Position numbers and translations under genes: made by a program. A DNA stretch of 64,000 nt from Exobasidium rhododendri. Taxonomy: Eukaryota; Basidiomycota; Exobasidiomycetes; Exobasidiales; Exobasidiaceae. Below the pieces are notes generated by a model. It saw only the letters and a list, made by a program, of their open reading frames with translations, had not been told where the DNA came from and made no database searches. The stretch is from contig CP110631.1 in NCBI GenBank assembly GCA_026210745.1, positions 1,798,001 through 1,862,000 of the forward strand, read 5' to 3'. Every line of letters starts with the position of its first letter. Within the stretch, counting starts at the first letter, position 1. Of the stretch, positions 9,682-18,778 are shown piece after piece.

Positions 9682-10722
9682 TCACGCCGATCGTCGGTCA
9701 TTGATGATGTCGCTCAGAATCTTGGCGACCTTTTCCACGACTTCCTTTGATCTCTCACGTTCCACCTCGCTAGCCATCTCAACGAACAGCCGAGAGGAGA
9801 GGAAGCGATCTGGATGATACCGCAGCAAAGCAGTCCGCAGTCGCTTCGAAGCTTCGTGCTTTTCAGCGTCGTGGAAGAGAAAGTACTCTACAGACTGCTT
9901 TGTGAGTTCGGAAGACGACAAGGAGGGCAATGGCAAGTCGACAGAGGAACGACACGATGTCGCATCTGACCACCTCGTCTCCCAATTTGATCTTGCCGCT
10001 TGAAGAGTCTTTCCAGCTTCCTCGCTCTCTCTTGTCTTTTGTTCCTTCTTCTTCGCCTCGATCTTGTGCTCTCTTGCTTTTTGTTTCTTGGTCTCGGCCT
10101 CCTGTTGTGCTCTCGCTCTGTCTTCCTCATAAGCAATCTCTTTTGCATTTTTGCGTCGGTACATTCCCTCTCGGATGTATTCTGCGTACTCCTCCTCGTC
10201 CATCTCCTTGAGGCCGCCGGCTCTGGCCCCAACACCCTGAGCCGCATCTATCCACCGCTTTGGAATCGTTTGCTGTGTTTCTCCGAATTGATCCCCTCGA
10301 AGTCGCATCATCTCTTCTTCCCATGCTGTATCGTCGGCCATTCCTCCCGAGGCTGGAACACCACCCCCACCCCTGCCACCAAATTCGCCGAATCCGCCTT
10401 GAACGTCGTCGTGGAGCAGCTCGCTCAGCTTTGCAGACCAGTCTCGCTCTTCTCTCATTGCAGCCTCGTACTTTTCCGCACGATACAGATCGTCCCCAAA
10501 GAGTGGATTGGGCAGTCTTGACGGACCAGCATTTGATCCCCTCGTATCACCTGAAGTCCTATCACCTCCCTTCCTTTTCCTCTTCCTCCTCTCTTGCCTC
10601 CTTTCTTGACGTCGTGCTGCTTCTTCGTCATCATTGTATTCTCTGGAAGGACTCAGCTTGTCCCTCCTGTCCCTCTTCAGTCGAAGCTTGCCACTCCGGT
10701 GTGGCTCGGCAGCAGAGGACAT
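9682..10722 (-). CDS. NFKBIL1-like protein with a C-terminal J-like helix
   Basis: Single-exon protein of 346 aa. The start ATG is at 10722. The N-terminal half is basic and charged (RRQERRQERRKRKRK), with Gly-rich and acidic spacers. A long, very charged helix follows (about residues 175-240: EEEYAEYIREGMYRRKNAKE, then AQQEAETKKQKAREHK). The C-terminus contains LRTALLRYHPDRF and then VEMASEVERERSKEVVEKVA. The RYHPDRF motif and its placement after a charged coiled region match the C-terminus of NF-kappa-B inhibitor-like protein 1 and related proteins in fungi, which have been linked to RNA processing. The ankyrin repeats of the animal protein are absent here. A general DnaJ-derived protein is the alternative. 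It shares a 263-bp divergent promoter with UBC6. Confidence 0.6.
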   Translation of the reverse strand: MSSAAEPHRSGKLRLKRDRRDKLSPSREYNDDEEAARRQERRQERRKRKRKGGDRTSGDTRGSNAGPSRLPNPLFGDDLYRAEKYEAAMREERDWSAKLSELLHDDVQGGFGEFGGRGGGGVPASGGMADDTAWEEEMMRLRGDQFGETQQTIPKRWIDAAQGVGARAGGLKEMDEEEYAEYIREGMYRRKNAKEIAYEEDRARAQQEAETKKQKAREHKIEAKKKEQKTRESEEAGKTLQAARSNWETRWSDATSCRSSVDLPLPSLSSSELTKQSVEYFLFHDAEKHEASKRLRTALLRYHPDRFLSSRLFVEMASEVERERSKEVVEKVAKILSDIINDRRSA

Positions 10723-10985
10723 TGAAAGCCATAGACGAGGCGCCCCAGAATTACGGCCCTCTTGAGCGTCACCCTTTGTTGCGACTTTCTCGCGCGTAAG
10801 AAATACATAATCGCAGCGTGCCCATCCGGAATCGCCAAAAAAGCTAATCTATACATATTCATCACTTACACCCATCCACTCACTGCGCCCGCTCCTCTCG
10901 GAGGTGTTCGATACGATCGCAACAGCCCACATCAGAGCAAGAGACGAGCCAACACCTATCGGGACGAGCGGACGAGCAGACCACC

Positions 10986-12139
10986 ATGGCAACGAAAGCG
11001 GCGTCCAAGAGGGTGAGCGAATGAGCCTCCTTGTGAGATTCGTTCCTTTGCACTGACAAAAAAACCCTCCCCTCTGCTCCTTCCAGCTGGGCAAAGAGTC
11101 ACAGATGATGGTCAAGGACTCACCGCCATACTGCTTTGCAAGACCCAGGGAGGACAACATACTAGAATGGTGCGTGTGTCGTCGTAGCGTCCACCGAACC
11201 CTGTACTGACACGGAGGCTCGACACGCAGGCACTTTATCATACGAGGCCCCCCCGAGACTCCCTTTCATGGTGGAGAATACTGGGGTCAACTGATCTTCC
11301 CGTCTGAGTATCCCTTCAAGCCTCCGTGAGTTGTGTATGGAGACGCATGCCAGCACGATGCAGACTGCTGACTCCTCTTCCTACCATCCAGTGGCATCAA
11401 AATGTCCACTCCTTCTGGACGCTTTCACACTGACTCCAAGATCTGCACATCCATGAGCGACTTTCATCCTGGGAGCTGGAATCCTGCATGGAGCGTGGCA
11501 AACATGTGAGCTTAGCAGAGAGGTGACTTGCTTGTGTGTCTGGCCGCTCAAAAAGTACCGCTTCCGGTTTCGTTTACAGCCTGGTCGGTCTGCTCTCGTT
11601 CATGTGTGCTGATGAGATGACGACAGGGAGTACCATGGCGACGCCTGCCGATCGCGCCATCCTCGCCAAGCGATCTCACGCCTTCAACATCTCACAGCCA
11701 AGATTCAAGAAGATGTTCCCAGAGTACAGCAAGGAAGCTCAGGTCGACTTGCCCAATATGGGTGAGGAAAGCACGCCGAGGCAGCAAGTTTCAGCGTCGT
11801 CATCATCATCACCACCATCATCATCATCCCCGTCGACTGCTCTTCGCAAAGAGAAGAAGAGTGGGGAGGATGTCGACACTGCAGGTAAGGTGTGGACTTG
11901 TGCTGCGTTCAGACCACACAACCTCTAAGGCAGCATCCACTCACTTGCCTGCTCTTCCTTTTCTCCCCGCAGAAATAATCCATCGCACAGCCCCAGCGAC
12001 CAATGCAGCAGCGACAGCGGCGCCACCACCACCACCACCGGTGCAATCTCGATCGAGGGCGTTCCTGCCCTTTCTCATGGCTCTGCTAGCCTACCTGTTT
12101 CTCTCAAGGATCGCCTCTAACATGAGTGCCAACCCCTAG
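10986..12139 (+). CDS. UBC6: Tail-anchored ER ubiquitin-conjugating enzyme E2 (Ubc6/UBE2J type)
   Basis: E2 that charges ubiquitin for ER-associated degradation from the cytosolic face of the ER. Six exons join in frame: 10986-11012, 11087-11169, 11230-11325, 11392-11505, 11580-11884 and 11973-12139, giving 263 aa. The UBC fold is clear: [31 protein letters not shown], then the active-site region [21 protein letters not shown] with the catalytic Cys in ICTSM, then [17 protein letters not shown]. The 'SDFHP..WNPAW' sequence is specific for the Ubc6/UBE2J group. A disordered linker (poly-Ser, PPPPPP) leads to a single C-terminal membrane helix ([18 protein letters not shown]), the expected tail anchor. 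The first coding exon is only 27 nt. Confidence 0.95.
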
Positions 12140-12248
12140 CGGAAGAGGCACCCTTCTCTTGCTCCACTTGTACATCTGTAAAACTTTTATCACCATTATT
12201 ACATTCGTCTTCACTACTGTATCTCTCTGCTTTTTTATTGTTTGCCTC

Positions 12249-12916
12249 TCAAAAGCCAGTGTCGAATTCGATGCCCTCCAAGCCGTGGATTTTTGGCTGT
12301 GCTCGAAGCTTAAAGTCACCCTCTTCTCCCATGCTGCCGTCGGTAGTTCCGTCTTGGCCTGGCTCTGCCATGTCGTCAGCTGTGATCTCCCCTTGCCCTC
12401 CGTGTACCGGCATCTTGCCCTCTCCGCCACGAGCGTCCCTCAGTCCTTTTTGTTCGAGACGAATGAGCAGCATGAGTGCCATCTCGATAACAGCTCTTCC
12501 CCCCTTCCCCCCTTTCCCTTTTCACTCACCTTGTTCTCTCATCTTTGAGTCCTCTTTTGCCCTCGCACTGCTCTTCAAGTCCTGTGTGAAGGGCACGCAG
12601 ACGCCATATAGAATTAGATAGGAAGAGCAGGGCTCGTAGCACCGTTCTACAAACTCACTTCCGGGGTCATCTGCACGAGCCTTTCCGCTGGGATGCTACC
12701 TTCCGCCGCTTGCGTCCCTAGCGCAGCGTTGTGCTTCAGATTCAGGCTGAGCTGTCGGACCTCTTCCCTGTACTCGTTGCCGGTGTCGCCTTGATGCTTT
12801 TCATACAGAGCCGCTTCAATCTTGCCAGCCTGCTCTGCTGCCACTGCCTCCTGCGAGGAGAAGGACTGCAGCGTCGACGAGAGCAGCGACGTCGACTTGT
12901 CTCGAATGTCTGCCAT
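12249..12916 (-). CDS. TFIIS central-domain protein without LW domain or zinc ribbon (3' end uncertain)
   Basis: Exon 1 (12916 to about 12661) starts MADIRDKSTSLLSSTLQ and continues through EEVRQLSLNLKHNAALGTQ to IPAERLVQMTPE. This is the three-helix RNA polymerase II-binding central domain of TFIIS ('VRDKC...RSLxFNLKD...LSGExxPERLVxMTxEE'). A second exon of about 52 nt follows and encodes DLKSSARAKEDSKMREQ, as at the end of that domain. The last exon (to 12249) would encode an acidic Gly-rich tail. Linking it in frame needs an unusually short, purine-only intron of 36 nt (12529-12494), so the 3' structure is unsure. No N-terminal LW domain and no C-terminal zinc ribbon, which supplies the cleavage-stimulating acidic pair, are encoded nearby. 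It may therefore bind polymerase without stimulating cleavage, or be a partial gene. Confidence 0.55.
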
Positions 12917-13157
12917 GCTGCTCTTGAAGAGTGACGTCGGCAGCAACTGTAGCGAGAGCGGATCCAAAAAATACAATCGTAGATCGAAAGGTGAACCTTG
13001 CAAATTGATACCGATGTGGAGAGGCGCCTCGCGTGGATTCCTGGACTGTCAATCTCGACAAGATCAAACAGTCAGGATGCTAAAGATTGTCTTGACTGAA
13101 TCAATGACTGCTCCTAATTCCTTTCTAGTCTTCCTTCAACCTCTCCTCAGATCTCCC

Positions 13158-14577
13158 ATGGACGGGCCAGCGGAGGCCAGTAGGCCACGGCAGAGAAGGA
13201 GGACAGCGGACGAAGGTGCCCGTCATGGCGACAGCTTCTTTGTGGGCGTCATGCTCCTCCTGCTCGTTGTCCTGCTTTGGACCGGATCAAACTTCCTCAC
13301 CAACTATCAGCTGTGAGTCTAGGGGATGCCTGCCTTCTCTTGCGTAGGAACAGACGTCTCACGGAAAGCCCCTCGCTCCCATCAGGACTCGAGGATACGA
13401 CAAGCCGTTTGCAGTCACGTACCTTAACACTGCTTCCTTTGCGATCTACATGATCCCCTTTGCTTGCGTCCTGTCGCGACAGAGGCACAAGGGGGACCAA
13501 AGTGGAGCGGCAGGCTTCCAGGGCATCTGGTCCAGGATGGGCTTCTACTTGCCACCTGGTTCGATGTGGAGAAGCGAGGCGAGGTACAGTCTGCTGCCGT
13601 CGTCGTCGTCGTCGTCGTCGTCATCGGAAGCAGTTGCTGCTGTCGACACGGAATCGAATCCGATTGCGCGACTTCGACAGTCTCCTCCTCGACCCTCTTC
13701 GATCGACGGGCGTCGTCCTCGTGATGCACTGTCGAGCGTACCAGTGCAGGAGCAGGAGTCAGGCCCGCCCCTCGACTTGCACCAGACTGCCAGCTTAGCA
13801 GCCAATTTTATGATCGTTTGGTTCATGGCAAATTACTGCCTCAACGTGTCGCTCAAGCTGACCAGCGTGGCAAGCGCTACAACGCTGAGCAGTGCAAGCG
13901 GCTTCTTCACCTTGGCACTCGGATCGATGGCAGGAGTGGAGATCTTCTCCGTGAGCAAGCTGCTAGCAGTCGCTACGAGTTTCACCGGCGTTCTGCTGGT
14001 CACGCGAGCCGACGCAACAACGACGACGACGACGATGACTGTGCCCTTCTCGTCGTGGTTGTCGTGGTTGTCGTCGTCGTCGTCGTCGTCATCATCATCA
14101 TCGACGGCCGACAACGCTTACCTCGGCGATCTGTTGGCCCTTTCTTCTGCCTTCTTCTACGCCGTGTACGTCGTCATGCTCAAGAAGCGGATCGGGGACG
14201 AAAGCAGGGTCTCGATGCCGTTGTTCTTTGGATTCGTAGGCATCTTCAACATCACTCTCATGTGGCCCGTAGGCGTACTGCTACATGTCACCGGCATCGA
14301 GACATTGGAGTGGCCGAGCGGATCGCTAATGTGGGCCGGCGTGCTTGTCAACATGTGCATCACGTTTGTCAGCGACATGGCGTACTTGCTCGCCATGCTC
14401 AAGTCGTCTCCCTTGGTCGCCACGGTAGGCTTGTCCTTGACAATACCGCTGGCCATCGCGGGCGACACCCTCCTTGGATCACACACGGGCGGACTGCAGT
14501 CGTACATGGGGAGCATCGTCGTCCTCGTCAGCTTCGTCGGTATTGGTCTGGCCGACCGAGCAGGTTCCTCCTCCTGA
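13158..14577 (+). CDS. SLC35F/YML018C-like drug/metabolite-type membrane transporter
   Basis: Multi-spanning transporter of the EamA/DMT superfamily. Two exons, 13158-13312 and 13386-14577, encode 448 aa. The first helix (VGVMLLLLVVLLWTGSNFL) and TRGYDKPFAVTYLNTASFAI match the 'NKPFFLTYxxTSxF' region of SLC35F5 and the yeast vacuolar-membrane protein YML018C. ANYCLNVSLKLTSVASATTL, followed by a paired repeat later, fits the two-fold DMT architecture with about ten helices. The final helices (PLVATVGLSLTIPLAIAGD, then YMGSIVVLVSFVGIGLAD) are typical of the family. Two poly-Ser tracts, encoded by (TCG)n and (TCA)n runs near 13600-13630 and 14070-14105, lie in predicted hydrophilic loops and make them longer than usual. 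The substrate is unknown. Confidence 0.82.
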
Positions 14578-14646
14578 TAACTGTACTTTCCCCGCACGCC
14601 CGTCTGTAGCCATCTGTACTTTGTAAATGCATGACATACATCCTCT

Positions 14647-14766
14647 CGACTGCCCCGTGTGTTCTTTCGTCGACTCCCCCGTGTGCTCTTTCGTCGACTC
14701 TCCCGTGTGCTCTTTCGTCGACTCTCCCGTGTGTTCTTTCGTCGACTCCCCCAAGTACTTTCCCTT
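14647..14766. repeat. 24-bp minisatellite, about five copies
   Basis: Units start at 14647, 14671, 14695, 14719 and 14743; the last is degenerate. Each begins CGACT(C/G/T)CCC and contains GTGTG(C/T)TCTTTCGT. The GTCGAC palindrome recurs at each junction. It lies in the 217-bp gap between two convergent genes, after the transporter stop and before the Vps38-like stop. As 24 is a multiple of three, it stays open in all frames, but I see no sign that it is coding. Confidence 0.92.
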
Positions 14767-14794
14767 CGACTCCCCCCCCTTACGCTCTTTCTTT

Positions 14795-16176
14795 CTAAGC
14801 AGATCCAATTGTTCTCACGACGGGGATGGGTGCAGCTACGGATACAGCAGAAACAGAGGAGGACGTGGGCGGAACAGCATCCGGGGGGACACTCTCCTTG
14901 ACGCTGCTCCAACCGAGTAAGGACATGCCCCAACTGGCGCTGCTCTTCGCCCTCGTCTTCTCTCGACGCAGCGCCTCGCCGTCTTCAATAGGCATGCGAG
15001 CAAGACTGTCCGAGCCGACACTTATTGGACGACCCACCTTGAGGGAGATGGTCTCGTTTCCGTTGAGATTCTTCCTCGACAGGCGACTGGCGCTGAACTG
15101 AGCGGAAGCAGACAAGGTGACGAGGAGATTCTTGAGATTCGGCAGCGTGTTTCGAATGTCGAGGATGGTGATGCCAAAGTGATTGAGGAGCTGCTCGATG
15201 TTCTTGTTGAGCAGGAAGATGGCATACTCGAATCGGTAGGATTCCGCTCCCTTTGAGTACAGCGGGAACGCTCTCGGTCCACTCATCACGCTGATGCTGT
15301 CTTGAATGACGGATCGACTGCCTGCAGTGGCGATGGGGTAGTGGATGGGCGTATCGAGATAGACGCTGATCAGGCTGACGACTTGTCCGATCAAGCCTAG
15401 AGCGCTGCTGATCATGTCGTCGTTTTCCTTTTTTTCTCCCTGCTGATCCTCCGCCATTCTGTTTGCGAGAGGAATCCCAACGATGCTGAAGAGCAGCGTA
15501 GCTCCATCCACGAGCTCGACGGGGTAGATGAATTCGAGGTGTCGAAGCAACTCCACCCTCCTCGAGTACACCTTCGATCGTATCGTCGCACACTGACGAC
15601 CGATTTGCGACAGCTTCTTCTGCAAGTCTACGTGAGAAGCGACATCTTTCGCCATCGCTCTCCTGGCGATCTCTAGCCTCGCTCTTCGTCGATTGATGCC
15701 GTCGTTTCGCTCCTGCACGAGTCGCTTCTTCCGCTTGATCTCCTCAATCCGCTCATCACGCTCTGCCTTGCACACTACCAGTCGTTCCCTCTCCTCTGCG
15801 CAAAGGAGATCCTGTTTGTGTTGGGTGATTGATTAGCAGGGTCGTCGTCATTGAGTAGCAAACTCTCTTCTCTCACACACACACCTTTGCGATGGGACCT
15901 TGATCGCTTTCGAGGATCGCATCGGAGCTCGCCCGGCTTGCAACGATCTCCGCCTGGGAGAGATAGAGTTCCCTCTGTAGCTGAATTAGTCTGGAGGGAG
16001 ATACACATGAGGAGATTGTCTTATCGATGCGCGACTCTACCAACTCACCGCAGGATATCCTCTATCTCGTAGCCCTTGACGGCCACCTCTTTCTCGCCCT
16101 CGTCCTGACGATCATGGCCTTCTACGGCCATCAAGTCCACGCCTGTATCTAAAGATCTCCTGAGAATCTCGCGCAT
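14795..16176 (-). pseudogene. Vps38/UVRAG-like gene, 5' part missing (possibly still expressed)
   Basis: Encodes the coiled-coil and C-terminal (BARA-like) part of an Atg14/UVRAG-family subunit of the Vps34 PI3-kinase complex. Exons 16176-16049 (frame open to 16254), 15990-15885 and 15811-14795 join in frame to 416 aa from the first in-frame ATG. A long coiled coil (LIQLQRELYLSQAEIVASR, then ERDERIEEIKRKKRLVQERN) is followed by FIYPVELVDGATLLFSIVG and SYRFEYAIFLLNKNIEQLL. It continues to DIRNTLPNLKNLLVTL, all diagnostic of UVRAG/Vps38. The N-terminal C2 domain and normal start are absent. The frame runs straight into an R1 repeat at about 16218, the edge of the locus 1 insertion. I infer that the insertion removed or displaced the 5' end. 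Alternatively, an undetected first exon lies elsewhere. Confidence 0.6.
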
Positions 16177-16217
16177 CTCCAGATAAGATTCCAGAGCTAT
16201 GTACGGTACCTCTTTCA

Positions 16218-16289
16218 GCGTGACGAAATAATGAATGAGTTCATTTGTATTCAATTTGTAGTGCGTGACGAAATACTAATGTACTCGAG
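16218..16289 (+). repeat. R1 repeat, left copy of locus 1
   Basis: Begins GCGTGACGAAATAATGA and ends GCGTGACGAAATACTAATG. It is a shortened and more diverged version of the 88-bp R1 at 18121-18208, in the same orientation. Its outer edge coincides with the point where the Vps38-like reading frame loses family similarity. Confidence 0.75.
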
Positions 16290-16613
16290 ACAAAAAGAAA
16301 TGCGAGAAAGCGCCTCAGACGGGATCGAACCGTTGTGAATTGAAGATCGAATCGCATCAAGCGCCTTACGGTACGGTAGCGTAGAACTGAGCACGCCCTC
16401 CAAATGGACAACTCGTCGCTATCGAGTTGCTCTCTGGTCCGCTCCGTGCCGTTTACTGAAACGGTAACGGCTGTAGATGCGCCGCAGTGGGTGGACAAAG
16501 GCCATGCGTCTTACTTTTGACCACGTTGCACCAAAAGGCAAAACCTGACGCTGAAAATTGAGAGAATTCGCTTCGGCGGATCTTTCTCCCTTTTCGATAA
16601 AGCCCTCATCATT

Positions 16614-17677
16614 ATGCCGCACAAACTTCGCCTCAAGCTCTGCAGTAGGAAGGGAGGGCCTGAAGGTGAGCAGAATCTAGACCTACAAGCGGCAGCAGCA
16701 GCAACAATAATAACAACAACAACGACAGCAACAACAACAACAACAACAATAACAACCACAACAACAGCAGCAGCAGCAGCAGCGTCGGCATCAGAAGATC
16801 CCGACGCACTGGTGTCAATGCTGCCACGCATTTCCCCGCCCCCACCTCCCGCCGTTGAGCCATCACAGCCGACGGTACCCCCGCTCAGCAAGGTGAGTAC
16901 TATCGATGCGTGACGGCGTTCTCTCGTGATTGAGAAATTGATTCCGTCCTCTCCCTCCCTCTCCAGCCAAGCCATTCGTATGGCAAACGAAAGGCACGCG
17001 AGCAGCCTGAGCTGATCGATGGATACTTCGTGACGAAGTATCCTTGCTTCAATTGTCATCGCGATGGCAAGGAATGCTTGGTTCCGGACGAACCTGGCAA
17101 GCCTTGCCTCTATCCGCCCTGTCAGAGCGACGGGAGCGGTCGCTGCAACGGCGACCAACGAAGTAATTACCTTCTCTTTCGCCTTCTCTGAGACCTCGAC
17201 GCTGACCTTTTGCCTTTCCCAATTTTCTCTTCTGCTTTCTCAGTTACGCTGCCTTCGAAGAAGGCAAAGGACGAAGGGGCAGCGCTTCGCCACCGCATTC
17301 GAGTGGTGGTGCAGGCTGCTGCTCACTCAGGACAGAAGCAAGTGGACGGCTTCTGGCCTGATTGGAAGCCCCCTTGCCTGAACGTCAAGCTGGACGGGAG
17401 CAAAGCGGCCTGGTACGACGCTGCCGCTCAGCTCGATCCAACGTTGGCGGAGGATATCGAGGCGTACCTGTTCGAGAACAAACAGGTCCTCATCGGCAAT
17501 GGGGTGATACGATCTGTACCGCCTACCAAGTCAAGCGAGCTGAAGGAGTACGAGAGGGAGCTGGCGGTGGAGGAGGAGAGACTCGAAAGGGAGCTCTTGG
17601 CAGTGCGAGGAGCTCGAAACGTGGTGGTGCACACTCTCAAGATTCGTCAAGATGCCGCCACCGCCTCTTCCTCATGA
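16614..17677 (+). CDS. Cys-rich coiled-coil protein, cargo ORF of locus 1 (unrecognised)
   Basis: Three exons, 16614-16892, 16967-17162 and 17244-17677, join in frame to 302 aa. I do not recognise the family. The N-terminus has poly-Ala and poly-Thr tracts encoded by CAG/CAA/ACA-type runs (16690-16785), then a Pro-rich stretch. Residues about 110-155 hold six cysteines (CFNCHRDGKEC, then CLYPPC, then C) spaced C-x2-C-x5-C-x9-C-x4-C-x7-C. This is reminiscent of, but not a match to, a Zn2Cys6 cluster. The C-terminal part has a globular region (GFWPDWKPPCLNVKLDGSKA) and a charged helix (KEYERELAVEEERLERELL). The stop TGA overlaps the ATG of the next small frame (ATGA at 17674-17677). A DNA-binding role is plausible but unproven. 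Confidence 0.6.
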
Positions 17678-17882
17678 TCTGCCGACGGAACACCTCGATC
17701 TCCGCAGCCTTTCGTGTGAGACAGAGATATGCGTTGACAAAGTGCGTAGACCTGTTCACCATCGCGAACAGGCTTCTAATGATGCTCAATCGATCCAAGG
17801 CATTCTCACACGATCGGAGCGCTGGAATCGGAAGCAATTTCATATCATTGAGCATACAGAAAAGGTTGCCGGGGGGAGGGGA
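17674..17882 (+). repeat. Block X, locus 1 copy
   Basis: About 205 bp that reappears on the minus strand at about 35474-35257. The two copies share runs of 20 to 42 identical bases and both end in a TGCCGGGGGGAGG-type G tract. Only small indels separate them. Confidence 0.85.
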
Positions 17883-17898
17883 ATCAGGCTGTGCTTAA
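17674..17898 (+). CDS. Small ORF in block X, locus 1 (75 aa, speculative)
   Basis: Starts at the ATG that overlaps the stop of the preceding ORF. It encodes a peptide containing FRVRQRYALTKCVDLFTIAN, which recurs with few changes in locus 2 on the minus strand (35473 downward, within the ORF 35653-35318). About 42 consecutive bases in the middle are identical between the two loci, including third codon positions. That could reflect recent copying or a DNA/RNA function rather than protein selection. Downstream of the shared segment the frames diverge. No family recognised. Confidence 0.3.
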   Translation: MICRRNTSISAAFRVRQRYALTKCVDLFTIANRLLMMLNRSKAFSHDRSAGIGSNFISLSIQKRLPGGGESGCA

Positions 17899-17999
17899 AT
17901 TGTTATCGTCGGGTGATCAGATTATGAAATGCTATACCGTCTCCTTTCTCCCAAAGACTCACCTTGATCTTCGCCTTCTGTAATGCTAACGCAGTATTT

Positions 18000-18063
18000 G
18001 CGCTAGTGTCAAGCCAAAAGCGCCAGTCATAATAAAAGTAATGTCGACTTATACGTGCGGTAC
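18000..18063 (+). repeat. Block Y, locus 1 copy
   Basis: Begins GCGCTAGTGTCA and contains GTCATAATAAAAGTAATGTC, then GTGCGGTA. A close match lies on the minus strand at 33805-33744 in locus 2, with one short indel and a few substitutions. Confidence 0.75.
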
Positions 18064-18120
18064 GGTACTAATATACTCGCGTGGCCCCTCAAAAAAACCT
18101 AACGAGGACTCACAATAGAC

Positions 18121-18208
18121 TATGTGACGTCTCAATTTCGTTTGCGTTACGAAATATGATTGAGTTCAATTGTGGTCACTTTGTAGTGCATGACGAAATA
18201 CTAATGTA
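18121..18208 (+). repeat. R1 repeat, right copy of locus 1 (88 bp)
   Basis: Matches the reverse complement of 36721-36808 with about six mismatches in 88 positions, by eye. It starts TATGTGACGTCTCAATTTCG and ends TGACGAAATACTAATGTA. Confidence 0.9.
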
Positions 18209-18778
18209 CAATAGAATTGCCTGGCCTACAGATAAATGAACTAGTAACTAGAATAATATACAGAGGGAGCCGTCAAGCTCGCTCGAGGGGCGTCGGTCCC
18301 TCGGTGCGATTGTTGAAATGGGCGCCAGAGAGAATACGGAACACGCCCCAAAAAATTGGCAGACGGAGCAGGAAGAAGAGGCAAGACCATTGCATTGTTT
18401 ATTGTTGTTGATAGTAGTCGACGGCACGGAACAGATGCAACGCAGACAGATTACCAGATAGGGCCTGCCTCTTGCCGCCTTCCCCTGAAAAGCGTGCTTG
18501 AGGCTACTCTGCCATTCCAAGTCGCTTGCGTGTCGGTCTCCGCTGTTTCAACGAGAGTAGACTACGCTCCAGAAAGAACCGTCTCTTGCTCTAGCAGCCC
18601 ACTTGACTCGATCGAGTAGCCTATGATGTGATTGGTTTTGCTTGCCTCGGGGTTGCGCCCACCCCGTACTTGCTCTACCCATTGCGCTTCCTTCCTCCTT
18701 CTCCCTGCCAGCTTCACTTTGTCGTTCTGTTTTTTCCATTTGGCTAAATTTGATCCTTGACAAAACTCTATCACCTCG

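Larger units (their letters stand above)
16218..18208 (+). mobile_element. Locus 1: repeat-bounded insertion with Cys-rich ORF (proposed element family, copy 1)
   Basis: Bounded by two direct copies of R1 (16218-16289 and 18121-18208). Inside, in order, are a GGTTCGATCCC-type Pol III B-box remnant (minus strand, near 16320), the ORF at 16614-17677, block X (17674-17882) and block Y (18000-18063). The same three blocks recur in the same order and orientation in locus 2 (33744-36808, minus strand). No reverse transcriptase, DDE transposase or tyrosine recombinase is visible, so copy 1 is non-autonomous or of an unknown type. The exact ends and any target-site duplication were not established. 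Confidence 0.6.
17899..18778. other. Non-coding stretch: right end of locus 1 and F-box gene upstream region
   Basis: Contains block Y (18000-18063) and the right R1 copy (18121-18208) of locus 1. After that, about 570 bp of unique sequence precede the F-box-like gene. The first exon of that gene begins close to a degenerate F-box, so an unrecognised earlier exon cannot be excluded. No other gene seen. Confidence 0.5.

Noticed and set aside
16310-16400. Possible tRNA on the minus strand near a GGTTCGATCCC B-box
   Set aside because: The T arm folds, but no acceptor plus D and anticodon arms of proper length could be built. Kept only as a tRNA-like remnant.
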